DNA of 64,000 bases from Mixophyes australis. Its lineage: Eukaryota; Chordata; Amphibia; Anura; Limnodynastidae. Shown in pieces: positions 8,461 through 21,483 of this stretch (the stretch's first letter is position 1; each line of letters begins with the position of its first letter). The notes beneath the pieces are model-generated. The model was not told the origin of the DNA and searched no databases. It was given only the letters and a program-made list of their open reading frames with translations. A program made the translations under genes and the position numbers. Location: the NCBI GenBank assembly GCA_036250195.1, contig JAVHZZ010000017.1, forward strand, positions 2,356,001 through 2,420,000, given 5' to 3'.

Positions 8461-10430
8461 TTCATAACGTAATATTTTCCACCATATTTAATGGCAGATG
8501 TGCTGGAAACAACATACTCTGCATTGCTGGGGAATGGGGTATTTTCTGTGGTAAAGAGCTGGCTAAGTCCTGATGATCTAGCAGCTTCAACCTTTTCTTT
8601 TGGGCTGGAAAATGTTGTTGCAGCTCTTGTTGTCTAGTAGCTTGGGTCTTTTCCTCTAGACTGCCACTCCTGTAGCATGTAGTCTGACAGCTTGACTCTG
8701 GGTAATGGGGATGACAAAAACCTGTCCACATCCCATGACCAAGATCGTTTCCCAGGAGCACATCTCACATTTATTTGCCAGCTCCCCAATCGAGACGTAC
8801 CCTCACCTTGGGCACTTCGAGTCCATCTGGAACTGTGACTTTGGCAGTCTAGCCTGGCAATGCTGCAGCAGGTTCAGCAAGGATGGGGGGCTCACCACAG
8901 TGATTGAGGTCCCTGAGACTCTCAGGCCTTCTCCCTGCAATGGTCCAACTTGGGTGCTTCCACCTCTTTTTGGGTGTCTTTTTGGCCTCTTCACTGAGTC
9001 ACTTTTCTCTGTGACTTACGCCACTGGACTTTCTGGGGCAAGAACAATCTTTTTAGGCCCACCTCCCTTAGTCGGGTATGCAAGTCAGCCTGTGGGACAG
9101 TCTGGCCTTAGGTGACCGGTTTTCCCACAGCCATAACACTTCCTATCCCGTCTAGTCTGATGACTTCCAGGAACAGGGTGGAATTGCAGCTAGCTACAAG
9201 CACCTGGGTTAGTGGCTACTGTTAGGATCTGCCTCATGATGCTGCTTTAGCTCCTGCCTCTGGGACTATATTTATTATTATATTGACCCTGCAGTACCTG
9301 TGAACCACCAGAGGTGCTGTTATTCTGCCTTCTCTTCTCACTATCAGGGACTACTAGCTGCACTATGTTAATCATTCGCACCTGATTGTCTCCTATATAT
9401 GCCTGCCTCTTCCAGTTTCCTTTGCTGGTCATTAATTTTTCTGTGCCTGTAATGTTTATTTACCCTTGGACTAACTGCCTTGCTTTTTCTCTGTTCCTGT
9501 GGAAATCCATGCTTAGCCAGTTTCTGCTTTTCTGTAAGCATTTAGCATTCATCTCTATCTTGTCACTTGGAGGTAAACCTGATATTTGCCTTATACCTGG
9601 AAGTCTGTTTATTCACTGATCTGGCCTGTGTTTAACTTGCATCACATGGACTGTGTTTTCCACTACATTAAACAGTTTAATACTTTCAATATATTTCTGG
9701 CTCCGTGGCTTTAATTACAAGGACCTAGTTTGTGGAACAGGATTGTAACTACTTGCTTGGCGGAGTGATCTACAGCAGAGGGATGTTCTTCAATTCATAA
9801 AATTCTTTGGTGTTGGCTGCTAGACTGGCGCTTCTGCCAGGGTGGCCAAACCACTACATTTTGATTTGCCAACTGGTCCGCTACTTCAAATATTATTGTG
9901 TTGTGGTCCAGTACCAATTTTTTCACCCTCTGTGTGCACCGGCGAGACAACTGCTCCCTGCAAATTAAACCATTTAAATCCACCCAGGTCTTGACACCAG
10001 ATCCATTCACACATCTCATCACGCACTGCCACAGCTGGTTAGCAAATTCCTCATGGTTGATGAGAAGGCTTCTGCCAGATCCTCACATTTCTGCCAGTAG
10101 GTTCCTGGGGTAATAATGTAGCACTTAAAGAGAACTTTCTTTACCACTTCAGAGTCTGCACAGTCATCTGGGGTCAATAAACAATAGGCCTCTAATGCAC
10201 GCCCTTGCATTGTAAGGACCAAATAATTGACCCACTCCTTTTTGGACAAAGCATGGAATTTAGAAATTATTCCAAACACCTGCAAGTGTAAATCACTGTC
10301 TCCAACACCGTCCTCAAATTCGGTAAAGTGACAGGACCCAAATCATGGTGCAGCAGATGATGACTTTTTACTGTACAATGTTTCTTGCTTTGCACAGGAT
10401 TTCGAGATCTGCCTTGGACATTGCGGTGTA
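8461..10430 (-). pseudogene. Old gypsy-type gag remnant (SCAN-like capsid plus zinc knuckle)
   Basis: Antisense reading gives a capsid-like block at 10285-9795 with one frameshift near 10020: WVNYLVLTMQGRALEAYCLL, then VNGSGVKTWVDLNGLICREQ. This resembles the SCAN-like capsid of some vertebrate gypsy families. A CCHC knuckle (CYGCGKTGHLRPDC) is readable on the minus strand near 9105-9150. Between them lies an unrelated insert (9220-9739). The segment 8461-9090 is probably gag/pol spacer of the same element, but I recognise no domain in it. Stops and frameshifts show decay. Confidence 0.55.
9220..9739. mobile_element. Possible solo LTR or other insertion inside the gag remnant
   Basis: Begins TGTTAGGATC and ends GTGGAACA (TG...CA ends), about 520 bp. 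It interrupts the gag remnant and contains an ATTAAA/ATATAT-rich right part. No clean target duplication was found, so the edges are uncertain. Confidence 0.3.
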
Positions 10431-11435
10431 GTTAACCATCTTTTGCATTCCCTTGTGTGGAAGGAGCTCTTCACTTGAGTAACTCGGCTCTCCAAAAAAA
10501 AACCCTAGCATTATCAAATTGCTTGCCACCAGTTATAAACTGTGACTGGATGGGCTTACTCTGCTACCCAGTGTTTGGAGAGGGAGATCTTAAACAGTTT
10601 AGTTGGGTTTCCTTCTTACTGTCTGTATCTGGCTGTTACTGACCACTTCTACTGGTGTCACCTGTCAGCAGATATTCACCCACTGTGAATGCCAACTGCA
10701 CATGAGTTGTAGGAGAATAGTGTTGCCACCAGCTGTCCCCAGGCTCTTTGAGCTCCAGTATGGTGCTCTGCAGACTGGGACTCCTGGATTCATGTGTGAA
10801 TCTAGGAGGCGCCTCTGCAAGTCTCCTCCAGAAGCCACTGAACTACAGCTGCCAGCGGAGTTTACACACAGAGAGCTCCTGGCTCCTACTTTATCCAGGG
10901 GCTGCTCCTGCAGCCCCCACTGTACCATCAGGGATTGGAGACCCCTCCGACACTCCAGTCATCCTGTACTTACAAATGGGAACCGGAGTGGAGGAATTAA
11001 AGCTCTGGCTGAGCTCCGATCCTCACTGGACCAGCAGTGGGGGGAGAAGCAATTTCTTTTGTTTTATACACATTTGAAATAACATTTTATAAACACACAT
11101 ATCACTTTATACATTTCTACTCCTGGGCTAACCCTTTCAGCGCCAATATCTACATTTATATATTTATTGAAATACACTTTAAAATACATTGCACCTCCAG
11201 CACATAGCACTGGGGGGTTAACCCAATTACTGTTTTTCTGTTGCAGTAATCCATTCCGTCCAGACTAACCATCTGGCTTCAGGCTATCGAGGCTGCCACT
11301 CTCACTAGAGTCAAGTGATATTTTATATACTGTGGATACGGGACTCAAGTGTTATATATTGTATATTTATACATTTTCCATCTTACTATTTTAAATTAGT
11401 TACGCTGTGGTGATCAGCGCCAGATATATCCTTTA
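10431..11435. other. No gene recognised
   Basis: Contains open frames of up to 159 codons on both strands at 10603-11082, but composition and lack of any motif give no support for coding. Possibly more of the decayed gypsy element. Confidence 0.4.
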
Positions 11436-11442
11436 TTTGTTT

Positions 11443-11443
<1 letters not shown>

Positions 11444-11483
<40 letters not shown>
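11444..11483. repeat. (TA)n microsatellite
   Basis: About 20 TA units followed by AT-rich sequence. Confidence 0.9.
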
Positions 11484-11488
<5 letters not shown>

Positions 11489-12962
11489 TAAAACTTCCAA
11501 GTTCAAATATAATATATATTTTCTATACTTTCCGATGCCTTGTGTTTTATATGATATTATACTTTCTTCACATTCCTTACATTGTACTACCACATAATTA
11601 ATTATACTTTTATTAAAATAACCAATTGTTTAGTAATTCCCATGTTGTTCATTATTCATTTTGTACCTCAGAGACAACAAAATTTAATCTGTAGGAATGA
11701 AACATGTTAAATGTTATCTAAATGTAAAATAAATTCCCTGATTAAGTAGATACAGTGTTTCTAGAGTCTTATTCTTTGTCTTAAACTGATTTGGATATTC
11801 CAGTCCTCATGTTCTCTCCAATCTATTAACTGCTACAGCTGCTGTACACGTATGCTGGTGCCCTATCATGTATATATATTCTTTAAAAGTCCCTTTCTGT
11901 TGAATATTGTGATGACAAGACAATACACTGTCATAATGGTGATATGCTGCAGCAGAGGAGCACCTAAATCTGCATTACCACCTAATTGTTGCATGTTATC
12001 ATGTTACTCACCTGCTCCTCCTCTCTCTGGAGCCCCGGGGCCTGCTCCATGCACAAGTGTTTCTCGTGGTTCCGTGGTTCATCTCACAGCTCTGACTTAA
12101 TTGACATTTTGGCGCAGGGCCAAATTATGCGATCGACTCACCCCGCCCCCTTTTGATCTCCCCGAGGTAGAAGTATGAGTAAGCAGGATGATCAATCAGG
12201 AGTTGCAGTCATGGAGATTGTGGCTTCTGATTGGACCTCCTGCTCACAAGCCACTGCCACAGCCATATGTACACGGAGGAGCCAGAAACGAAGGTGTCCC
12301 GGGAAAAGCGGCTGCATAGAGCAGACCCTGGAGCTGGAAAGAGGCAAATGAGTAACAAGTAACAATTATTTGATAATGCAACTTTAATCTCAATTATGTC
12401 AAGGCTTTTTAGGAGGTTTCACTATACCCAATGTATTGTTTTTAGTGACAAAGCCCTGTATAAAATAAAATCCTTTTAGAAGCATAATTAAAGGGGTTTC
12501 CAACCATCACATGTATTTAATGGCTTGTATAGGCTTTACTCCAAGTTTTAGTAAATACACAACTTTCACATCCTGGTTTCCCTCTGTACGTTTAACCCGT
12601 GTGGTGATACCACGGGGCAGAGCTGTGTGTTTGTGTTGCTCTGCTTTGCTTTCTGTATAATTGTACCCAGTGAGCAGCTTTATGTTGTATCCTGGGGCAA
12701 GAAAATAATCCACTCTCCCTGATGTTATAAATACATGGCTAAAATCACGGAAGGAGGCTACTAAGAAAATAAATGCTTGTAGTAACATTTTCAGGATGGT
12801 GTGTACAAGATAAAATAAAGCAATCTGAAGGTGGAACAAACAAGCAAAACATCGCACAGCTGGTATTTCAGTACATAGACATCAAACTAGGTGGAGCTTG
12901 ATCTGCTCTAGTGGGGAATGCAAAATATCTTTACCATCGTTGTATAAAGGAAATGTATATAT
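11484..12962. other. AT-rich intergenic DNA
   Basis: No recognisable element. A 116-codon antisense frame at 12507-12857 has no motif I know. Confidence 0.4.
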
Positions 12963-12963
12963 T

Positions 12964-13515
12964 CGGGCTCATTTAGAGTTAGACGTAGGTCATTGTTTGC
13001 ATAAGATGTGTATTTTCATACTGCAATGATTACAAAATCCAGAAAGTATATGTCCATATATAGAGTTATTTATATCGCTGACATCCGTCCGCCTTTGTCT
13101 GGAAAAGCAGAATAAGGATGTGCAGGGACTAGCATGCATGGGCTGAGCACAGTATGGGTGGGTTCATGTAATTGTAACATAACATCTGCAAATACGCCTT
13201 TTAGGGCTCGAACCTCATGCAGGTATTAGATTTTTGGTGCAGGTATATGATGATGACTATCAGCCCTATTTAGCTGTTTCTAAATTGCTGATTGAGTATT
13301 GCGTAATTGACATTTCCATTTTTAATTACATTTTATATCTGCACCCCACTATATCGGGTGGGGGGGGGGGGCAGACCTACATTGGACACAAAGAAACTGT
13401 TTTTGAGCTGCAGGCGTCTTGAGACTCAACATCAATGAGTAAATCCACTTTTTTGTTTACATTATTTCCAACGTACGTTTGGTGCGCAAATGCGTCCAAC
13501 TCTGAATAAGCCCCA
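12964..13515. mobile_element. MITE-like element with about 20-bp inverted ends
   Basis: Left end gggctcatttagagttagacg; right end gcgtccaactctgaataagcccc is its imperfect inverse complement. About 550 bp, with a G run at 13359-13371. No transposase frame. Confidence 0.5.
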
Positions 13516-14050
13516 TTATGTCTTTATTGTACTAGTTATGATTTTGTTGTATATGTTGTTATGTGTACACTGTGCATGTAGTTATTTTACCATTTCCATG
13601 CAATACATTTTCTAATGAAAGAATTGTGTCTGTGTTTTTCTTCTTACTGTAGCAATAACTAGATATTTATGTGGATAAGAAATTCCCTTGCAATGGGCAT
13701 ATTTCAAAAGAGCTTTATTCACTACACAGAGAGAGAGGGATGCAACACTTTTTATTGTAGATATTTGTTTGACTGTACAAGTCAGCTTCCCTTAGGCAAA
13801 ATATATGTACACTGGGACCAGTACCTGTGCAATACCTGTCATTAATACCAATTGCAAAATCAGGACAATTTAAGCCAATTGCCAATCCACTCAAACCATG
13901 CACAGTTTGCCAAGAGTTCCCCCCGATCAGCCCAAACACCTTTCCTAGTAGGTTCAGCCTATTTGACCAACACAAATTGTGACTGTTCAAGGAAAGGTAG
14001 GTGAGGTCTTAGGTTAAGGCAGCTCAGGGGTTATGGCTGCCCTCCCACCT
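13516..14050. other. No gene recognised
   Basis: AT-rich sequence without motifs. A 91-codon antisense frame at 13715-13990 is unsupported. Confidence 0.4.
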
Positions 14051-14055
14051 CCTCC

Positions 14056-14440
14056 AGGTAAATCTTGGTCCTACTCAGAATGTGGGAAATGTTTTCCTAA
14101 AATATTACTTCTTAAGTATCAGAGAAGTCATACCGTAAAGAAACCATATTACAGAATGTTGGAAATATTTAGCACATAATTCACTTCTTGTTGCACACCA
14201 TACAGGAGAAAGACCATGTCATACAGGAGAGATATTCTTGCTCTGAATGTGGTAAATGTTTTACACATATTCCAAATTGTTAAATATCAGAGAAATCACT
14301 TAGGGAACAGCCAAATTCATGTGCTGATGTGGGAAAGGGTTTCAAAGTAATTCAGAAAGGTATTGTATGTCAGAGAAGTAATGAAGGGGAGAAACGTTAT
14401 TTTATGCCCTGAATATGGGCATGTTTTACAAGTTCTTGCT
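14056..14440 (+). pseudogene. C2H2 zinc-finger array fragment, decayed
   Basis: Finger and linker pieces can be read across several frames: [10 protein letters not shown]...YQRSHT, SECGKCF-like blocks near 14240, then CADVGKGF near 14318. Stops and frameshifts interrupt every finger. It is related to the fingers of the intact-looking array at 29939-31284, which points to an old duplicate or retained fragment of a zinc-finger gene cluster. Confidence 0.65.
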
Positions 14441-14639
14441 GTCTGGATGTCCCATGTGGCTATAAATGAGGTTGGGATTTCCTGCAATGGGTTGGCAGTG
14501 GTCTTCTCCTGGGCCTGCTGTGGTGTTGGTAGGAGCAAGAAAGGGAACATGCTGGCAGTTTATTGATGGCCAATGTATGTGGCCCCATGTAGACTCAGAC
14601 ATGAATGTTCAGCTGTGGTGGAGGGCAGCCGCTTGCTAA

Positions 14640-15130
14640 GTGTTTTCAAGATCGTAAGACAGTTCAGGCATGGGAAACCTGCTTGAAAAAGACATAAATT
14701 AAATATAGATACAAAGCATCCCTGACTTAGGAGACATCCAGACAGGGAGGCAGCATTATTATTGGAGAATGGGTTTAAGAATGTTTTTAGAGTTCCTTAT
14801 AGGGAGTCCAAAGAGTTGAAACTGTACGGATATTTGATGTCAGCCATGCATTATGCACTGTAAATGGTCCCTGAAACAAAGCCCAGAATTTTCAGCCTGA
14901 TTCATCATTTGTCAATTCCAAAGAAAGATTCGGTGACTAATGGGATCAGTAAGGAGACATGTTCTGCATCATACACCTCACTTGATGCGGCCATTCTGTA
15001 AGAGGCATCTTCCTGAAGCTTTCACCTCCTTAAAAGAGTGGGTGCTAAGGTGGGAAATGGGAATCAAGTCAGTTATCCACTATCTGGACATTTTTCTTTT
15101 CATGTGACGAGACCAGCGTCTTATGAAAAC
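14640..15130 (+). pseudogene. Ngaro/DIRS-type reverse transcriptase remnant
   Basis: Fragments of RT: SLIHHLSIPKKDSVTNGIS at about 14896, YTSLDAA at about 14972, and VIHYLDIFLF at about 15071, which aligns with the catalytic VxHYLDDFLF block with the second Asp replaced by Ile. Frameshifts lie between blocks. A recombinase remnant of the same type follows at 16985-17227, with repeats in between. Confidence 0.65.
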
Positions 15131-15184
15131 CTATAATGAATGGGGATAGTATTGGGACAGTCATGCTCCTCAGATTTTGATGAT

Positions 15185-16440
15185 CAGTGTCAGGACACCA
15201 GGGCATTAGAGTCAAGGCCCACAGAGTAGCCCTGGTACCTTGGTGTTATTTGGATCACGCAGACAAAGAGGAGTGGTAGCTATAATAGTACCTTTATTAC
15301 AGAAGGTGCAAACACAACTGTAACACAATAACTATATTAAATCGCCAACATCTAAAAACCTCCCCAACACGTCCCCAGATAAAGATATGAGAAACCGTTA
15401 CATATGTTTAAACAGTATTTCTTTGGCCGGGCTAAGTTGTGAAAAAGTCTCTGGTCCTGATGCTTTTGTCACAATAGCTCAGTACTCAGGTCTTCCAGAT
15501 TCCTCCGATTTCTACACTTCTAGGCTTGCTGGTCCTGGCCTCTCGGCCTTATGCTCACTACCGAGATGTTAGCAGCCTGGACCCCTGTCACCCTACTCCT
15601 GTAGGCACACCAGGGGGTAAATGTATCAAGCTGAGAGTTTTCCGGCGGGTTTTAAAAACCATTCAGATTCTAGCTATCATTTATTTAGTGCATTCTACAA
15701 AATGAAAGCTAGAATCTGATTGGTTGCAATAGGCAACATCTCCACTTTTCAAACCCGCCGGAAAACTCTCAGCTTGATACATTTACCCCCAGATGTGCAG
15801 ACTCACAAGCAGCTCCCATTGGGGCAGAGTTATACTGTTGCACCATGTTCAGCCAGAGATGTGCCTAGATGTAAAATTGTAATCAGGACACACGTTGGAG
15901 CTGGTAGGAGACAGATCTTCAATACCAAGCTCAGGATAACCAATAAACAGCCCTTGGTCTCCTTGCAGGCTCTTTTTAAACAGTTCAGAATACCCACAGG
16001 TGAAATCCCGTCCTGTAAGGTTATCCCAAGTCCGTACAGAATGCCATTGGCTCCCAAATCAGGGGTTGGATATGGGAGTGGAGAGAAGTCATCCCCACAT
16101 GGGTTTCCCCCCAGCTGGTCTAGTGCATAGTAGTCTGACACAGTCCTAGAGAGAACAATAGAGTAGCAAACTGGTTACTGCAGGGCTTAATCCCAGATGA
16201 TGAATAGCAACTTCCTGTTTCAATCCCTTCTATACATTTATGTTGTGAAAGGGGCTCCAGCTGCTCCAGACTTCCTGTCCTCACTAAGGGAGGGGGTAAC
16301 TGGCAAGGATATAGTCCAGCAGACAATTTGTAGTCCAAAAGAGACACATGGAGCCCACCTGGATATATATTTATGAACCTGTAGTTTTAGTCCATTGACT
16401 CTTCATTCAGAACCATATTATGAAATCCATATACTTCAAC
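15185..16440. other. Unidentified repeat-like DNA around a MITE
   Basis: Apart from the MITE at 15614-15789 I recognise nothing. The continuous character on both sides of the MITE suggests one older insertion, possibly an LTR element, but no paired LTR is visible. Confidence 0.3.
15611..15792. mobile_element. Harbinger-like MITE, 176 bp, TSD CAG
   Basis: Inverted ends of about 40 bp (ggggtaaatgtatcaagctg... and its complement ending in catttacccc) span 15614-15789, flanked by the 3-bp duplication CAG (15611-15613 and 15790-15792). The near-perfect palindrome has no coding capacity. The 3-bp target site suggests PIF/Harbinger. Confidence 0.8.
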
Positions 16441-16454
16441 CAAATGAATCCACA

Positions 16455-16911
16455 GAGTCTTTATTATTATTATTATTATTATCATTTATTTGTAAGGCGC
16501 CACATGGTTTCCGCAGCGCCGTACACAGTACAAACAGTAGACCATATAGGGCAAAACAGTACAGAACATTAAACATAAAATACCAATACTTCGTAAACTC
16601 CGGGCAGGCAAATACAGTAGAGACGGAGTGGAAGAACAGGTATGGAGACAGGAGGAAAGAGGGCCCTACTCATACGAGCTTACATCCTAAGGGAGGGTGG
16701 ACAGAATCAGGCACAGAAGGGAGCCAGTGAGGCAAAGGGGAGAACCGAAGAGATGAGAGGTTAAGTGGATGGTTGGTAGGCCTTAAGAAACAGGTGAGTT
16801 TTAAGTGCCCGTTTGAAGGAGCACAGGTTGGGTGAGAGACGGATGGAGCGAGGGAGGTCGTTCCAGTGAAAGGGGGCAGCGCGGGAGAAGTCTTGGATTC
16901 TAGAGTGGGAA
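16455..16911 (-). pseudogene. 3' end of a non-LTR retrotransposon (L2/CR1-like) with (AAT)n tail
   Basis: On the minus strand the frame reads RIQDFSRAAPFHWNDLPRSI...FKRALKTHLFL, the typical C-terminus of CR1/L2 ORF2, followed by a 3' UTR and an (AAT)n tail (plus-strand ttattattatt at 16461-16480). Lack of the upstream ORF indicates the usual 5' truncation. Confidence 0.7.
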
Positions 16912-16984
16912 TTATATGTGCCAAATGGGGATAACAATATATCCAAATACTAGTGACCAGATACATAACTTTGTATGGGGGGAT

Positions 16985-17227
16985 TGTAACTGTAATCCTA
17001 TCTCGGCACAATCAACTTTTCTGTATCACTTTCAGTTTATATCTATTGTCAGACAGTGCATGGGGAAGCTGGGGGGGTCAGTGGCAGAATATGGGTTACA
17101 CTCCTTCCTGATTGGGACAGCAATGGAGGCTGTCAGCTGGGGCTTAAGTGACAAGATGATTATGTATATCGGGAAATGGGAATCAAGTGGTTTCAGATCT
17201 TATGTAAAGCTCCAGTTTCTACTATAA
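16985..17227 (+). pseudogene. Ngaro-type tyrosine recombinase C-terminal remnant
   Basis: Reads GGSVAEYGLHSFLIGTAMEA...GLSDKMIMYIGKWESSGFRSYVK. It aligns with the recombinase at 4796-5076. The catalytic Arg of H-x-x-R is replaced by Leu; Trp and Tyr remain. The open frame ends at 17225-17227. Probably the partner of the RT remnant at 14640. Confidence 0.7.
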
Positions 17228-18405
17228 AGATTTAAGAAAAGGAGGTAGGAGATGTATTTCCAATTTGGAAAATCCCTCCACCTCTATCCCAGTCCCTCTC
17301 CCTTCTCCCCCTCATCATAAAAAATTAAAAAATAAAACAGCAGTTTGTTCTATTTGTTATATATATCCAACCTTACATGGTCTATCTTTGGTACGGGAAA
17401 AGTCCTCACTTGTACACTCACCACGTAGGCCGTTAATTCCCAAATACCAATTGGAATGTGACATAGAATATAATCTATATTTCTATAGTCATTTGTATTT
17501 TTGCTTTGTTTTGTTTTATTTCATTTTTTGTTTCCTCTCCGATTTTTAGATTGTGTAACCTTGGTTCTTATTTAATGTCAACAACATGTACGGTTGTGCT
17601 GTATATTGATATCTATCTGCTGTTACAAATAAAAAGTTAAAAGAAAAGGAGGTAGAAGGGGGATGAGATGTTGGAGTAGAAGGTGTGAGAGACAGAAAAC
17701 ACTAAGATAATGTGGTGAAGGTACGAGGACATGGTGGAGTATACAGAGAGTACCCCAGGAAGAAGAGGAGAGTGGACAAGGGAATAGTCAAGGAAAATAA
17801 GATGGTAAAGTGGTGGATACCTAGTAGTATAGCTGGGAGTATGGTAGGCTCAACTAAAGGAATGTGTAATTTAATCAATTAAGAAAGATCTAACTAAGTA
17901 TTCATAATGCACAAGACGAAAGACAGAAAAAGAGTTAAAAAATTATATGTATGTAAATTAAATGATCCTTTAATGAGAATTAATGACACAGTGCAGCAGG
18001 TGGGAAATAATATCACACAAAGAGAGTTATAGAGGCTGGATACCCTGTACCTGTTCTACTAACAACTACCACAACTACCACTGGTAGTTCTCCTGAACAT
18101 GATCAATAAATAAATGATGATGATGATCCAGCTGGAAGCAGGAAGACACAGAAGAGGAATGAAAGGCCAGGTAATGCCTTAATTTATGGTGAGTCATAAT
18201 TATAGGTTATACTGATAATACTTCTCTAAATGATTAATTAGAGAATCCAATACACAATACATAATGTGATAAAAAATAGCACTTAACTTAATACATTAAT
18301 AACAGCAACTCTGCAGACATGTTGCCCTGTTGGAATCGCTCATATAGAGTAGACTGGCGCAATATTCACGCATGTGGGAATCAAGGAAGGAAAAAAGGAA
18401 AAACG
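17228..18405. other. No gene recognised
   Basis: AT-rich. Possibly the 3' part of the same Ngaro remnant at its start. Short (ATG)n run near 18115-18125. Confidence 0.4.
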
Positions 18406-18408
18406 ACT

Positions 18409-18411
<3 letters not shown>

Positions 18412-18453
<42 letters not shown>

Positions 18454-18471
18454 AATATTTAGATAGATAAA

Positions 18472-18512
<41 letters not shown>
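18412..18512. repeat. Two (AT)n microsatellites
   Basis: (AT)n at about 18412-18448 and (TA)n at about 18482-18512, separated by a short GATA/GTGT-containing spacer. Confidence 0.85.
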
Positions 18513-18515
<3 letters not shown>

Positions 18516-18719
18516 ACTACATGATGATATTCTCATTTCAATATCGATCAATCCAATCTGTAGGGAACATTTACTTCCATTTATTGTATGATTCTCTCTA
18601 ACACCAGAGGAATAATATATTGCAATAAATTGGAGATATGAGAGAAGAGACAGAGATTGTCCTGTCTATACTTTTCCCATTAACATTGTTCCATTCTCAA
18701 ATAGCTCTGAAGCAATAAC

Positions 18720-18960
18720 TAGGAGTTAATTGCTGGATGTCACCTCTCTCCTGATGATAGTTTTCAGTTTTCCGGTCATTGAAAGAGCAGCGCTTATAAG
18801 TCTGCCATAAGAAGATATCCCAACAGCGGCCACAGTGTTTGTGTGTACAACCAACAACTCTATAACGTGACGCGTTTCTCCGCCTCCAAGTGAAATATTT
18901 TCAGAAGGATGGAGCCCAAATTCTGCTTGGAAATCTAAAAGTATATTGGCCAATCAGTAA
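18720..18960 (-). mobile_element. Possible Penelope-like LTR fragment with hammerhead-like core
   Basis: The minus strand shows CTGAAAATATTT...GGAGAAACGCGTCACG, an arrangement resembling a decayed hammerhead ribozyme (CTGANGA ... GAAAC) of the kind found in Penelope-like element repeats. The CTGANGA box is imperfect. Confidence 0.3.
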
Positions 18961-19239
18961 GGGCCATCAATGAATCCAATTAGAACTCAGATCTTACATA
19001 CATTTATGTATATGTCGTATGTAAGATCTCAGTTTTCTATGTTTATCTAAAGAGACTGCAGCAGCTTTACATACACAAGGATTTATATTTATTATATCTT
19101 GTGCACATGTATCCTCTATTTATCTATTTTGGGAAAAAGGCTCTTCGGGGAAACTCTATTTTTATGTCTTGCTATTCAGAATCATCACATGCAAAAATGT
19201 ATATTTTGGGTATTTTTGCCCTGTGATTTCAGAAGCACA

Positions 19240-19770
<531 letters not shown>

Positions 19771-19829
19771 AATTAAACAATTGATCCGTGTGTGTGTGTG
19801 TATATATAATACATATATATAGTCCAGTC

Positions 19830-21035
19830 GTCCACAATATTAATATCGCTGACAAGTGAAGTGAATAACAGTTATTATCTCGTTATAATGGCACCTGTTA
19901 AGTGGTGGGATATATTAGACAGCAAGTCAACACTTAGTTTTTGAAGTTGATGTGTTGGAAGCAGGAAGAATGGGTATGCGTAAGGATCTGAGCGACTTTG
20001 ACAAGAGTCAAATTGTGATGGCTAGATGACTGGGTCAGAGCATCTCCAAAACGACAGATCTTGTGGGGTGTTTGCGGTATGCAGTGGTTAGTACCTACCA
20101 AAAGTAGTCCAAGAAAGGACAACCGGTGAACCAACGACAGGGTCATGGGCACCCAAGCGCATGAGGAGCATAGGCTAGCCTGGCTGGTCCGATCCCATAG
20201 AAGAGTTACTATAGCACAAATTTCTGAAAAAGGTAATGCTGGCTATGATAGTAAGGTGTCAGAACACACAGTGGATCGAAGGTTGCTGCCTATGGGGCTG
20301 TGTAGCCACAGAACGGTTAGAGAGCTCATGATGATCCACCACCAAAATGCCTACAATGGGCAAGTGAGCGCTAGAACTGGACCATGGAGCAATAGAAGAG
20401 GGTGGCCTTGTCTGATGAATCGCATTTTCTTTTATATCGTGGACGGCCAGGTGCGTGTGCATCGTTTAATATGGGGAAGAGAAGTCACCAGGATGTACAA
20501 TGGGAAGAAGGCAAGCCGGTGGAGGCATTGTGATACTCTAGATTATAATCTACTGGGAAACATTGGGTCCTGGCATTCATGTGGGTGTTACTTTGACACA
20601 TACCACCTACCTAAGCTTTGTTGCAGACCAAGTACACCCCTCCATGGCAGCGGTATTCCCTGAATGTAGTAACCTGTTTCAACAGGATAATGCACCCTGC
20701 CACTTTGCAAAAAGTGTTCAGGAATGGGTTGAGGGACATGACAAAGAGTTCAAGGTGTTGACTTGGCCTCCAAATTCCCTAGATCTCAGTCCATTCGAGC
20801 ATCTGTGGAATATGCTGTAAGAATAAGTCCAAGCCTTGGAAGCCCCACCTTACAACTTACAGTACTTAAAGGATCTGCTAACGTCTTGGTGCCACATCCC
20901 ACAGGACACCTTCACAGGTCTTGTGGAGTCCATGCCTCGCATGGTCAAAACAGTTTTGTTGGCACAAGGGGAGGTGGACCTACACAATATTAGGCAGGTG
21001 GTTTTAATGTTGTGGCTGTGTATATGGGTTATGTT
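19830..21035 (+). pseudogene. Tc1/mariner-type transposase (DD34E family), broken
   Basis: Three overlapping frames give a complete Tc1-like transposase in order. Around 19970 is an N-terminal helix-turn-helix region (DLSDFDKSQIVMAR, then SISKTTDLVG). From 20145 comes the second DNA-binding part and the start of the catalytic domain. From 20563 to 20818 is LFQQDNAPCHFAK with the second Asp, and PPNSLDLSPFEHLW with the Glu. At least two frameshifts and several stops; the first catalytic Asp region reads CLMNRIF instead of an Asp-Glu-Ser motif. Terminal repeats were not delimited with certainty. Confidence 0.9.
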
Positions 21036-21351
21036 GCCCTTATCTAATTTGCGAACGAGACAGGTGTGCACCACAATAAGCTAACTGGTGCCGTGCACGG
21101 AATTGTTATGGCTGCCACTTGTAAGAAATTGTTAAGCCACATATGTGAGGTCTCTTAGATCCTCTGCCTCTGTTTCTGATATATTTTACAGGTAATGTGA
21201 GGCATTCCTAGGTGTTTACTTGGTGCAATCACGAACGATCTGCACTTAATTCTCAAGCCGCGCATGCGCACTGAAGAATATGAACTGTGCATGTGCAAAA
21301 TGGCCACCAGCTATAGTAGAAGTAATAAATGCACATATAGGTGAATTTGTT

Positions 21352-21392
21352 CTCCTGATAAAGTCTCTAGTAGACGAAACGTGTTGAGGTCA
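21352..21392 (+). other. Hammerhead-ribozyme-like sequence
   Basis: Reads CTGATAA-A-GTCT-CTAGT-AGAC-GAAAC: the conserved CUGANGA box with one change (A for G), a 4-bp stem II with a 5-nt loop, then GAAAC. Stem I/III pairing was not resolved. Possible Penelope-like remnant. Confidence 0.35.
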
Positions 21393-21483
21393 TTACATGT
21401 GATATATTTCTCAAACTTTCTCTGTATCCAATATTGGAATTGAACCACCAGTAATTCAATCTTTTGTTTTCTGACTCCACTGA

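Noticed and set aside
9220..9739. Calling the insert a proven solo LTR
   Set aside because: No matching 4-6 bp target duplication could be found at TG/CA edges.
10603..11082. 159-codon plus-strand open frame
   Set aside because: Overlapping open frames on both strands and no domain; likely chance in a GC-richer repeat remnant.
12507..12857. 116-codon antisense open frame
   Set aside because: No motif, no splice context, AT-rich surroundings; I could not connect it to any family.
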